Below, in pieces: positions 1-7,546 of a stretch of 36,799 nucleotides of DNA. Each line of letters starts with the position of its first letter. Position 1 is the first letter of the stretch. The translations under genes and the position numbers were made by a program. The DNA comes from Selenomonadaceae bacterium (GTDB taxonomy: Bacteria; Bacillota; Negativicutes; Selenomonadales; Selenomonadaceae): contig JALFXV010000018.1 of assembly GCA_022786545.1 (NCBI GenBank), forward strand, positions 1 through 36,799, written 5' to 3'. Under the pieces are notes generated by a model that saw only the letters and a program-made list of their open reading frames with translations, ran no database searches and was not told the DNA's origin.

Positions 1-186
1 TGGGCCATATTTGGAGTAATAATTTCGCATTATGTCATCAATGTATGATAAATCAGGATAAGTAATCATATTGATGGCCTTGCGGATTCTATTTGGAATG
101 ATTTTTAAATTAGGATAAGACTTTTGTAAAAATATGCGGCAGCGTTGCTTATAATAGCGATGATTTGTCGTGTAGGTTGGTATCAT
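1..186 (-). CDS. N-terminal part of an unidentified protein, possibly a transposase (cut by window edge)
   Basis: An open frame of 62 codons starts at an ATG (complement of 184-186) and runs off the left edge. A strong ribosome binding site, AAGGGGG, lies just upstream on the minus strand. The peptide is basic (IPNRIRKAINM near the middle) and ends in IDDIMRNYYSKYGP. This loosely resembles the N-terminal region of IS1182/IS5-type transposases, which often carry a Y-x-x-x-GRP-like segment before the catalytic domain. No catalytic DDE residue lies in the visible part, so the family cannot be fixed. It points away from the polysaccharide genes on its right. An ordinary hypothetical protein remains possible. 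Confidence 0.5.
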   Translation of the reverse strand, partial: MIPTYTTNHRYYKQRCRIFLQKSYPNLKIIPNRIRKAINMITYPDLSYIDDIMRNYYSKYGP

Positions 187-398
187 GTTAAGTATCCCCC
201 TTCTTGAAGTGTAGACTTGAAACATCTCTTCTAAGAAGGCGCAATGCGCCGCAAATTTTTTGAAATTTGTCAAGCACTTTTTGTACAAATTTTGAAAAAA
301 TTGTGGGGGATATAAATATAAAAAGAACCTTGAACTCTAGATTTTATCTATTGTTCAAGATTCCGAGAGGATATCGCAGAATATTTTGAGGTGTAGTT
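187..398. other. AT-rich intergenic leader with small palindromes
   Basis: No gene is visible here. It holds a near-perfect palindrome GGCGCAATGCGCC at 238-250 and a separate inverted repeat CTTGAAC (329-335) / GTTCAAG (353-359). Two TATAAA-like hexamers sit at 311-322. Their role is unknown: they could be the promoter and operator of the downstream polysaccharide genes, or the edge of a mobile element if the gene at 1-186 is a transposase. I could not find a well-spaced -35/-10 pair. Confidence 0.3.
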
Positions 399-1616
399 AT
401 GAAGATTTTGATATTAGGCGGAGGCCCGGCAGGATTAACTTTAGCGAACAAAATTTCTATAGGGGGGGTACATGATTTTTTATTGCTTGAAGGAGAAGCA
501 CAGGCAGGTGGTTTATGCAGGTCTTTGGATGTTGATGGCTCTCCATTGGATATTGGTGGAGGACATTTTTTAGATGTCAGGAATCAAGATGTGGTAGAGT
601 TTTTGTTTTCATTTATGCCAGCTAGTGAATGGAATCAATATGACAGAAAAAGTTTGATTCATATACATGACCAATATATTGCACATCCATTTGAAGCTAA
701 TATTTGGCAGTTGAGCATAAATATGCAGGTGGATTATTTGGAGTCTATCGCGTGTGCAGGTGTCAATTCCTCAGAAAAGCAGCCTTTTGAATTTGTAGAT
801 TGGATTTATTGGAAGCTTGGGAAGAAGATTGCAGAAAATTATATGCTTCCATACAATCAAAAAATGTTTGGGAATAATCTTTCTGAGTTAGGAACGTATT
901 GGTTAAATAAATTGCCTAGTGTTAGCTTCAGGGAAACTTTGCAGTCATGCTTGGAACATAAACCTTATGGCAAGCTGCCAGGACATGCTAAGTTTTATTA
1001 TCCAAAGCAATTTGGATATGGAGAACTGTGGAACCGCATGGCAAATAATTTAGGTGAAAAGATTAAGTTTAATCAAAAGGTGAAAGGTATTGATTTTAAT
1101 ACAAGATCTGTTTGTACTGATGATGGAAAAAAATATGATGCGGACTTAATTGTTTCTACAATACCGTGGACATCGTTTGAAAAAATTATAGGAATGCCAT
1201 CAAACATTGTTGATGATATTAGAAAATTAAAACATACATCGGTAAAAGTTGAGTATTATGATAAGAATTTAGATACAGATGCTCATTGGATTTATTATCC
1301 AGAGTTATCTTTATCATATCACCGTATCTTGGCTAGACATAATTTTGTTCCCAATGGCAGAGGGTATTGGACAGAAACTAATATGGATCGTGATGAGATG
1401 AGGGAAAAAGGTGGGGTGTTCAGTTATGTAAATGAATATGCATACCCTCTTAATACTTTGCAAAAACCAAAAATTATGGACAGATTATTGTCATGGTCTA
1501 AAGATCATGGCGTAATTGGCTTAGGACGATGGGGTGAACATTCTCATTACAATTCAGATGTAACTGTAGAGCGAGCTATGGCATTAGCTGAAAGGATAAA
1601 TAATAATGAGTTGTAG
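399..1616 (+). CDS. FAD-dependent oxidoreductase, UDP-galactopyranose mutase / protoporphyrinogen oxidase-like
   Basis: The 405-residue protein opens with a textbook dinucleotide-binding fold: GGGPAG at residues 7-12, then an acidic residue in FLLLEGE at the end of the second strand. GGLCRS and DIGGGHFLD follow, typical of the flavin site of the UDP-galactopyranose mutase and protoporphyrinogen-oxidase-like amine oxidase group. A C-terminal FAD-binding segment (GLGRWGEHSHYNSDVTVERA) closes the fold. In polysaccharide clusters such proteins usually act on nucleotide sugars or lipid-linked sugars in the cytosol; the actual substrate is not visible. Its last 11 bases overlap the next gene, a glycosyltransferase, so the two are probably translated together. 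A run of seven G (462-468) lies inside the coding sequence. Codon use is AT-rich like the rest of the cluster. Confidence 0.75.
   Translation: MKILILGGGPAGLTLANKISIGGVHDFLLLEGEAQAGGLCRSLDVDGSPLDIGGGHFLDVRNQDVVEFLFSFMPASEWNQYDRKSLIHIHDQYIAHPFEANIWQLSINMQVDYLESIACAGVNSSEKQPFEFVDWIYWKLGKKIAENYMLPYNQKMFGNNLSELGTYWLNKLPSVSFRETLQSCLEHKPYGKLPGHAKFYYPKQFGYGELWNRMANNLGEKIKFNQKVKGIDFNTRSVCTDDGKKYDADLIVSTIPWTSFEKIIGMPSNIVDDIRKLKHTSVKVEYYDKNLDTDAHWIYYPELSLSYHRILARHNFVPNGRGYWTETNMDRDEMREKGGVFSYVNEYAYPLNTLQKPKIMDRLLSWSKDHGVIGLGRWGEHSHYNSDVTVERAMALAERINNNEL
462..468 (+). repeat. G7 homopolymer inside a polysaccharide gene
   Basis: Seven consecutive G occur near the 5' end of the flavoprotein gene, encoding part of the Gly-Gly-Val segment at about residues 22-24. 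The gene is in frame as read. In an AT-rich locus such a run stands out as a possible slippage site. Confidence 0.5.
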
Positions 1617-2583
1617 TATTATAACCAAACGAAAATATGAAACTTGGCCATCTTGGTATGTAGTTTATGAATGGGAAGATATTTTGTCTAAAAAACTTGG
1701 CATGGATTTGGAATTTTCAGATGGCAGGTCGTTAGAGTATAGAATTCAGCGCAAGTGGAAACGCATAGTTTTTAAGTATTTTCATAGAATCTCTTTTGGA
1801 AAAGTAGATGTGCAAAATATGCGATTGGCATTTATTATGAATGCTAATGATTACTATTTATATGTTGATAGGAACGTAATTCCTATTTTTCTTGATTTTC
1901 CAGAGAAAATGATTTCTGTTATTGCAGAAAAAACTAAAAATCTTCCTTTCTTTTTTGTAACGGCTTTAGAGATATGTGATTTATTAAAAGCTCATGGCAG
2001 TAAAAATGTTATATATATGCCAATATCTATATCTGATATGTATTTCAGTGAAGTTATTCCTAAGAAAACAATTGACGTTATTCAATTTGGACGAAAAAAC
2101 CCTGTTTTACATGAATGGATGATGGAATATGTAGCTGAACATCCTGATGTGGAATATGTTTATCAAAGCAATGATGGTTCTCTGACATATATATCTACAA
2201 CTAGAGGGAATTTAGGAAAATTTGACAAAAGAAATGAATATGTAGAATTACTCAAGTCGTGTCGAATTAGTCTTGTATCTACTCCTGGGATGGATAAGAG
2301 CCGTACTGATTTTGGAAATGTAGATTTTTTTACACCACGTTTTTTTGAAAGTGCTGCTTTTTATTGTCACATGCTAGGTAGATATATTGAAAATCAAGAA
2401 GCTGATTTTCTTAATATTTATGATATTTGTCCTAATGTAAAAACAAAGCAGGAGTTTTTTGACAATGTGGATAAACTGCTAAAAATTTCTAACGATGTTA
2501 ATGTGGACAAATATAAGGCATTTTTGCATTCTAATTTAACTAGCAAAAGAGCAGACTTAATCAAAGGCGCTTTGCAAATATAA
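1606..2583 (+). CDS. Glycosyltransferase, GT-B fold, CgeB-like
   Basis: This 325-residue cytosolic protein resembles the CgeB-like / family 1 glycosyltransferases of cell-surface polysaccharide clusters. The first half (PIFLDFPEKMI, YMPISISDMYF) matches the acceptor domain. The second half holds IDVIQFGRKNP and then STPGMDKSRTDFGNVDFFTPRFFE, the type of region where these enzymes bind the nucleotide sugar, with an invariant-looking R-F-F-E. There is no signal peptide or membrane span. It starts 11 bases inside the preceding flavoprotein gene, which implies translational coupling. Donor and acceptor sugars cannot be told from sequence. The family call is fairly safe, the specific role is open. 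Confidence 0.7.
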   Translation: MSCSIITKRKYETWPSWYVVYEWEDILSKKLGMDLEFSDGRSLEYRIQRKWKRIVFKYFHRISFGKVDVQNMRLAFIMNANDYYLYVDRNVIPIFLDFPEKMISVIAEKTKNLPFFFVTALEICDLLKAHGSKNVIYMPISISDMYFSEVIPKKTIDVIQFGRKNPVLHEWMMEYVAEHPDVEYVYQSNDGSLTYISTTRGNLGKFDKRNEYVELLKSCRISLVSTPGMDKSRTDFGNVDFFTPRFFESAAFYCHMLGRYIENQEADFLNIYDICPNVKTKQEFFDNVDKLLKISNDVNVDKYKAFLHSNLTSKRADLIKGALQI

Positions 2584-2590
2584 ATAAAAA

Positions 2591-2618
2591 ATCACGGAGC
2601 AATAATATACTCCGTGAT
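2591..2618 (-). terminator. Intrinsic terminator between convergent genes
   Basis: A 9-bp perfect stem, ATCACGGAG / CTCCGTGAT, encloses a 10-base AT loop. On the minus strand it is followed by a run of six T, so it best ends the leftward gene at 2639. On the plus strand the T-run is weak, though it may still help end the glycosyltransferase transcript. Confidence 0.75.
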
Positions 2619-2638
2619 TGATATATTGTATTCAGCAA

Positions 2639-3157
2639 TTAAAGCAAAGCTAAATAATTTTGATATTCAGATTTTTCGATGCCCATGAAAGTTAAAGCTT
2701 TCTCAGGTGGCCAGTTTTGTGCGGACATGATGTTTTTCAAAGTTTTCAAATTAGCTTTGATAATGCCATGCTTTTCGCCACGCTTTTCCCCAAGGGCGAT
2801 GCCACGCTCCTCGCCGAGTTCGATGAGGGCTTTTCTTTCGTCTTCTGAGTTCCATTCAAAACCAAACATGTTAATAACCTCGCTTTCGTTGTCAGTAAGA
2901 TAGTCAGTCATAATGTCATTATTCAGGCAGTAGTCGATGGCCATACGGACTGAATCGTTTATGGAATTGTTCTGGTGGCGGTATTCCTTGAATTTATTGG
3001 AAAAATCGCTGTAGTCAGCCAGGGGCTTGCAGCTGGATTTCAGCTGCTGGCTCTTGCCGGGATTCAGGTTGTGGCAGTGGACGATGAGCTCCAGGTTGCT
3101 GTTGGGCACCATGAAGGCATCACTTAGCCGGAGTGTTTTCTGGTCAAAGTTGGTGTC
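2639..3157 (-). pseudogene. Rpn / PD-(D/E)XK family transposase, C-terminal remnant
   Basis: The reading frame encodes only the C-terminal part of the Rpn (recombination-promoting nuclease, PD-(D/E)XK transposase) family. Seen in it: LSDAFMVPNSNLELIVHC, a central helical region, and the family's charged repeat of the GEERG / GEKRG type before the end. A 157-residue product could start at the ATG whose complement ends at 3112, but family-like sequence (DTNFDQKTLRLSDAF) continues upstream in frame to a TAG at 3158-3160. The nuclease domain that should precede it is absent. It is therefore most likely a decayed insertion in the polysaccharide locus. Alternatively the leftover C-terminal domain is still translated; short C-terminal forms of Rpn proteins have been reported to act as inhibitors of the full-length nuclease. 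Confidence 0.75.
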
Positions 3158-3280
3158 CTAGCTTCGTATGCTAATTTTATAACACTTCAGGACAAAAAGA
3201 TAGATATTATGCTTCATAAATGAAAAATTTGGCATTTATATAAAAATTTTTTACTATAAAGTACAGGAGAAGTGATAGTT

Positions 3281-3883
3281 ATGTTCTTCATGAATGTTCT
3301 TCGAAAGATAAATCATGGTTTTGATAAAACATATAATTTTTCCTTATTAAAGTGGAAGAAATGCAAAATTGGCAAGAATGTCAGAGTGAATGGTCGATTA
3401 AAAGTATACGGAAATAAAGGCGGCTTATCTATTGGAGATGGCGTAATCATCAATTCCAATATAGATTACAATCCAATTGGTGGCTGGTCTGGATGTTCTT
3501 TTTTGTGCATAGATAATGGTTCGATAACAATCTGTGAAGGAGCTGGAATATCTAACAGTGCATTTTGCTCTGCTTCAAGTATTGTTATAGAAAAACAAGT
3601 GTATATCGGGGGGGGATGCCGCATTTATGATACGGATTTTCACTCAATAGATTTTAAGCAAAGAATGCAATCTCCTGATGTACACATAAAAAGCAAACCT
3701 GTAGTGATTAAGCGCGGAGCATGGATTGGTGGCGGAAGCATTATCCTAAAAGGCGTAGTGATTGGCGAATATTCTGTCATAGGCGCTGGCTCTGTTGTGA
3801 CTAGAAGCGTGCCAGCAGGAGAAATATGGGCAGGAAATCCTGCCAGATTTATTCGTAAGTTTGATGAAATAAAAGAAGGATAG
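3281..3883 (+). CDS. Hexapeptide-repeat acyltransferase (WcaF/LbH type)
   Basis: The 200-residue product is a left-handed beta-helix acetyltransferase as used to decorate O-antigens and capsules from acetyl-CoA. Hexapeptide turns are visible from GGLSIGDGVII through VIGEYSVIGAGSVVTRSVPAGEIWAGNPARFIRKF, the classic C-terminal signature. The catalytic His is probably the one in IYDTDFHS. I chose ATG 3281 because AGGAGA (3265-3270) lies 10 bases before it; a GTG at 3272 is in frame but too close to that site. The flippase gene begins 4 bases after the stop, so the two form one unit. A G8 run (3608-3615) lies in frame just before the catalytic His. Confidence 0.85.
   Translation: MFFMNVLRKINHGFDKTYNFSLLKWKKCKIGKNVRVNGRLKVYGNKGGLSIGDGVIINSNIDYNPIGGWSGCSFLCIDNGSITICEGAGISNSAFCSASSIVIEKQVYIGGGCRIYDTDFHSIDFKQRMQSPDVHIKSKPVVIKRGAWIGGGSIILKGVVIGEYSVIGAGSVVTRSVPAGEIWAGNPARFIRKFDEIKEG
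3608..3615 (+). repeat. G8 homopolymer inside the acetyltransferase gene
   Basis: Eight consecutive G encode Gly-Gly-Gly in VYIGGGCRIYD. The gene is in frame with eight; gain or loss of one would truncate the protein in the catalytic region. Confidence 0.5.
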
Positions 3884-3887
3884 CAAA

Positions 3888-5189
3888 ATGACACTTCGTA
3901 GCAAACAATTAAGAAAAAATATCGGGCTGGCATTTGTGTTGAAAGCCATTGGCGTAGGAATAAGCTTTTTGCAGCTTCCTTTGACGATTAGTTATCTTAC
4001 AGAGGTTGAGTATGGCATCTGGGTGACTGTGTTTTCTACGATGAACTGGATAAATGTATTGGATATGGGGATAGGGTTAGGGGTGCGCAATAAGCTGGCA
4101 ATATCTGTAAGCAGCAATGATATTGCCAGTGCAAAAGCATATATATCCACTGGTATTTTTTCCATGTGCTGTATTGCAGCTTTATTATTGGTTGTATTGA
4201 TTTGTGGCCTGCAGTTTGTTGAACCGCAGGCGTTGTTTAATACTCAGGATATTGCCCGGGAAGATCTGTATAGCATAGTTTTTTGGACGGGGATATTTGT
4301 GATAATGACTTTTGCTCTATCAATAGTCAATCAATTTTACTATGCCTATCAGGATGCTGCTAAAACTGGCATGATAAGTGTGTTTGGTTCTGTCATGATG
4401 CTAGGAATGGTGTATTGGCTAACCTTGCAGGAATCACATAATTTATTATATTTTGTTTTTGCATTTGGAATTTCTTCTGTGGTTTCAAAGGCGGTATATA
4501 TTGCATACTTCTTTGTTAAAAACTCTGATGTATTTCCCAGCATTTCGACAATATCCATCAGGAAAATGTATGAGATTTCCGGTATAGGTATAAAATTTTT
4601 CATCATCCAGATATGTACGATTTTCTGTTTTTCGATGATGAATATCTTGATTACCCAAATATTGGGGCCACAGTATGTGCGGACTTATGATGTTATTTTT
4701 AAGTTGCTGAATTTTTTCCTTATGTTGCAGACATTGATGCTGACACCGCTATGGTCGGCATATACAGATGCTTATGTTAAGCAGGATTATGTTTGGATAC
4801 GCAAGGCATTTCATAAAACAAATCTTTCCTTAGTGGTTTTGACTGTTCTTATGGTATTGGTTGCCTGGAAAATAGATTTTTTCATTTTGTTATGGTTGCA
4901 TATACATGTTGATTATAGTTATTCCTTACTGTTTTTGATGGTCACATATCAGTTTTTAATGCTTCTGCTTGGAAATAATTGCTATCTGTTAAATGGCATA
5001 GGAGAAATTGATTGGCAGCTTTGGGCTTTTATCGTGGCAGCGCCCTTGATGGTGCCGATGGCATATTGCTTTTCGGTTTATCTGAATATGGGGCTGGTGG
5101 GTATAGTTTTAGCTAATGACATATCTATGTTGATAGTTGTGGCAACAGTTATGTTAAATGTTCAAATGCTATTTAAGAAATGGAAGTAA
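3888..5189 (+). CDS. Polysaccharide flippase, PST/Wzx family
   Basis: A 433-residue integral membrane protein with about a dozen hydrophobic segments spread along its whole length, as in polysaccharide transporters of the MOP superfamily. The opening, with a basic patch (RSKQLRKNIG) then LPLTISYLTEVEYGIWVTVFS, is the familiar N-terminus of these flippases. They move undecaprenyl-linked repeat units from the inner to the outer face of the cytoplasmic membrane. It lies between an acetyltransferase (4 bases upstream) and a membrane acyltransferase (25 bases downstream), fitting a role in O-antigen or capsule export. The ribosome binding site AAGGAT overlaps the end of the preceding gene. Specificity cannot be read from sequence. 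Confidence 0.85.
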   Translation: MTLRSKQLRKNIGLAFVLKAIGVGISFLQLPLTISYLTEVEYGIWVTVFSTMNWINVLDMGIGLGVRNKLAISVSSNDIASAKAYISTGIFSMCCIAALLLVVLICGLQFVEPQALFNTQDIAREDLYSIVFWTGIFVIMTFALSIVNQFYYAYQDAAKTGMISVFGSVMMLGMVYWLTLQESHNLLYFVFAFGISSVVSKAVYIAYFFVKNSDVFPSISTISIRKMYEISGIGIKFFIIQICTIFCFSMMNILITQILGPQYVRTYDVIFKLLNFFLMLQTLMLTPLWSAYTDAYVKQDYVWIRKAFHKTNLSLVVLTVLMVLVAWKIDFFILLWLHIHVDYSYSLLFLMVTYQFLMLLLGNNCYLLNGIGEIDWQLWAFIVAAPLMVPMAYCFSVYLNMGLVGIVLANDISMLIVVATVMLNVQMLFKKWK

Positions 5190-5214
5190 TTTTTTGCGGA
5201 AGGTTGACTTTATA

Positions 5215-6349
5215 ATGGAAATGATTAAGCTGTTCACAGCACAGCACAGCACAGCACAGCACAGCACAGCACAGCACAGCACAGCACAGCACAGCACAGC
5301 ACAGCACAGCACAGCACAGGAATGTTTATCTGGATGTAGTTAAAGGTATAGCGATTATTTCTGTTGTGCTCGGGCATTGCATCCAGTTTGGCAGTGGCAG
5401 GGAATTTTTGCAGTCGGAAGCTTTTTTTGCTGATGCTGTTTTCAAGGCTATATATGGCTGCCACATGGCGTTATTTATGCTGGTCAGCGGATATTTATTT
5501 GGGATGAGCCTGAAGAGACATACGTGGCGTCAGGTGTTTGCAAGCAGGTTTACATCATTACTGCTTCCTTTGATGTCGTGGGGACTGATAGGTGTTGTGG
5601 TAGCTGTTATGCATTATCAGAGTATTGTTCCACTAATCAAAGAAATAGTGTGGCGGTATTTGCACAGCATGTGGTTCATCTGGGCAATTTTTTACAATTC
5701 TTTGTTTGTTCTGATGCTAAGGCGTTTTTGCAAGGATAGTGCATTGATTTATTTTATTGCCTGGCTGCTGCTTTTTGTGATACCTGATGCCTTTAATTTG
5801 TCCTTGTATAAATACATGTATCCTTATTTTTTGTGTGGATATCTGACATGCAAATTTGATTTGCTGGCAAGGCTACAAGATAGAATTTGTAGTAATTGGG
5901 GATTGCTGATGGCTTGTGCGGTAAGTTATGTACTGCTGATGCAGTTTTTTGTGTATGAAAGCTATATTTATACATCGCATTATAGTATTGTCAATTTCAA
6001 AACGGGGGCATTTGACTGGTGGAAGCTGGGGAATGATATATACAGAATGGTAACTGCTTTTGCTGGCTCGAGCCTGGTGCTATTGTCTGTATATGCTCTC
6101 TGGAAGAAAACAAGCCAGTTATCTATATGGAAGACTGTTGCTAAGCTGGGGAAAGCTTCGCTGGTAATTTATCTCTTCTCGGGTGAGGTTATTTTTTCTC
6201 ATATTTTACCTAAAATTACCCAAAGTATTGCACCAAGCTGTTTTATAAATTTATTGGAAACTGTAATTATTTTGTTTGTATGCTATTTAGTTTATATGAT
6301 AATGAGAAATGTGACTGTTTTAAATAAATTATTTTTAGGTGGCAGGTAG
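5215..6349 (+). CDS. Phase-variable membrane acyltransferase (acyltransferase 3 family), OFF as read
   Basis: The body of the protein, from RNVYLDVVKG at 5318 to the stop at 6349 (343 codons), is an acyltransferase-3 / OafA-type membrane enzyme. It has about ten hydrophobic segments and the catalytic His in VVLGHCIQFG, and would O-acylate surface sugars. Upstream in this frame there is no start codon before a TGA at 5222. The plausible start, ATG 5215 (with GGAAGG at 5198-5203), lies in another frame, separated from the body by 17 copies of CACAG. With 17 copies translation ends at 5343 after 42 residues. With 18 or 15 copies the frames join; 18 would give 379 residues with a (Thr-Ala-Gln-His-Ser)n linker. 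A GTG at 5366 could only start a protein lacking part of the first membrane span. Slipped-strand mispairing is the natural explanation. Confidence 0.85.
5235..5319 (+). repeat. Pentanucleotide tract (CACAG)17
   Basis: Seventeen perfect tandem copies of CACAG, 85 bases without interruption, lie 20 bases after the acyltransferase ATG at 5215. A 5-base unit shifts frame with each copy gained or lost, and the perfection of the array suggests it is actively changing. In frame with the ATG it encodes repeated TAQHS. Confidence 0.98.
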
Positions 6350-6410
6350 TAGTTGTACTTATACTTATACATAGTATGTAGTATGTAATGTTTGGAAGGG
6401 GGGAGTAGGT

Positions 6411-7268
6411 ATGCCAGAGGATATGTCAGCTTTTTCAACTGTCAGCTCATCCAGGATATTGTATACTCCTTCTTCTTTTGCGCGGTTTTCTCTGCTGCAT
6501 TTGCAGGAAGCCGGTTCCTTGCAGGCTGTGCAGCCACATACCAGCAGGCGCGAAAAATTGCAGTCGTATTTGTGCTTTGTGGTGTGTCAGGGGAGTGGCA
6601 GGCTGTTTTATGAAAATACGGAGTATTGCTTGTCTGCTGGGGATGTGGTGTTTATTGATTGCCGCAAGGGATATAGCCATGTGACTGAGGATGATTTGTG
6701 GTCCCTGCGGTGGTGCCATTTTTATGGCCTTTCGATGCCGGATATTTACGCGAAATACAGGGAGCGTGGGGGCAAGGCTGTTTTTCATCCTGATGATGCC
6801 GGGGCTATTGAGGGCATTTTGTCCGGTTTATATGACCTGGCTTCCTCGTCTGATTATGTTCGTGATATGCGCATCAATGAGAAGCTGAATGAGCTTTTGA
6901 CTATTCTGATGGAGCAGTCATGGCATCAGGAAGTGGCTGCCGCCTCCAAGAAGCGCATGGAGCTGAACGAGATAAAAAGGTATCTGGACGAAAACTATGG
7001 CAGGAAAGTATCACTGGAAGACCTGGCCAATAAGTTTTTTGTGAGCAAGTGCTATTTGTCCAGAATTTTTAAGGACAGCTATGGCTTCACCATAAACAAA
7101 TACATTTTATTTAAGCGGATTACGGAAGCAAAGCGGCTTTTGCGGTTTTCGGCTAAAAATGTGGATGAGATTGCAGATTCCGTGGGGATGAATGATGCAA
7201 ATTATTTTAGCCGGATGTTTCGCAAGGTAGAAGGCATGAGCCCCAGTGAGTATCGGAAAAGATGGTAA
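6411..7268 (+). CDS. AraC family transcriptional regulator
   Basis: A 285-residue regulator. The first half is a cupin-like sensory domain (VVCQGSGRLFYENTEYCLSAGDVVFIDC is the characteristic effector-binding beta strand pair). The C-terminal ~100 residues are the double helix-turn-helix: YLDENYGRKVSLEDLANKFF, then VSKCYLSRIFKDSYGFT, then the second HTH ending GMNDANYFSRMFRKVEGMSPSEYRKRW, the AraC signature. Start ATG 6411 has an excellent ribosome binding site (AAGGGGGGAG, 6 bases upstream). It follows the acyltransferase gene by 61 bases and no terminator is evident between them. No target gene is obvious; the bases are less AT-rich here, marking the right edge of the polysaccharide island. 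Confidence 0.88.
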   Translation: MPEDMSAFSTVSSSRILYTPSSFARFSLLHLQEAGSLQAVQPHTSRREKLQSYLCFVVCQGSGRLFYENTEYCLSAGDVVFIDCRKGYSHVTEDDLWSLRWCHFYGLSMPDIYAKYRERGGKAVFHPDDAGAIEGILSGLYDLASSSDYVRDMRINEKLNELLTILMEQSWHQEVAAASKKRMELNEIKRYLDENYGRKVSLEDLANKFFVSKCYLSRIFKDSYGFTINKYILFKRITEAKRLLRFSAKNVDEIADSVGMNDANYFSRMFRKVEGMSPSEYRKRW

Positions 7269-7285
7269 TTGTTATATAGCGTAAA

Positions 7286-7330
7286 AAATGGCTGCGGATT
7301 GATGAATAAATCACCAATTCGCAGCCATTT
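7286..7330. terminator. Long hairpin after the AraC gene
   Basis: AAATGGCTGCG (7286-7296) pairs with CGCAGCCATTT (7320-7330), with further partial pairing inside. On the minus strand the stem runs into six T, on the plus strand only three. It lies 17 bases after the AraC stop, so it may end that transcript despite the weak T-run. Confidence 0.55.
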
Positions 7331-7444
7331 GCTACCGTTATAACGACTTGGCAAAAGCATCGATTCGGTTCCAGATAAATCTTGAAAAGCTCAGCCACAT
7401 AGTTCAGCAATCTGACGGGCATGTTGGGGCTGAGGGGGGGCTAA
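7331..7444. other. Short intergenic stretch, nothing identified
   Basis: Between two hairpins. Short open frames exist on both strands (for example RYNDLAKASIRFQ on the plus strand) but none has a good start or a family I recognise. A G7 run lies at 7434-7440. It may be the worn tail of a lost gene. Confidence 0.2.
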
Positions 7445-7494
7445 AAAAAATCCTGTTTCAAATTGATATGTTATCATCTGAAACAGGATTTTTT
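7445..7494. terminator. Bidirectional intrinsic terminator downstream of tatC
   Basis: A perfect 16-bp stem (7445-7460 with 7479-7494) whose core is TCCTGTTTCA / TGAAACAGGA, flanked by A-run on one side and T-run on the other, so it works in both directions. It ends the leftward tatA-tatC transcript. Confidence 0.85.
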
Positions 7495-7546
7495 ATTGGT
7501 GTAATCCCTCCGCATAACCGGTTTTTGCAATCCGTAGCCATGCAGA

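Noticed and set aside
3229-3257. TTGGCA-17-TACTAT promoter for the acetyltransferase gene
   Set aside because: Transcription would start at the ribosome binding site itself, leaving no room for it.
5235-5319. CACAG array as a CRISPR or satellite
   Set aside because: The unit is 5 bases with no spacers and lies inside a coding region right after a start codon.
5234-5464. Cys/Leu-rich minus-strand frame over the pentamer repeat
   Set aside because: The sequence is only the reverse reading of the CACAG repeat and has no ribosome binding site of note.
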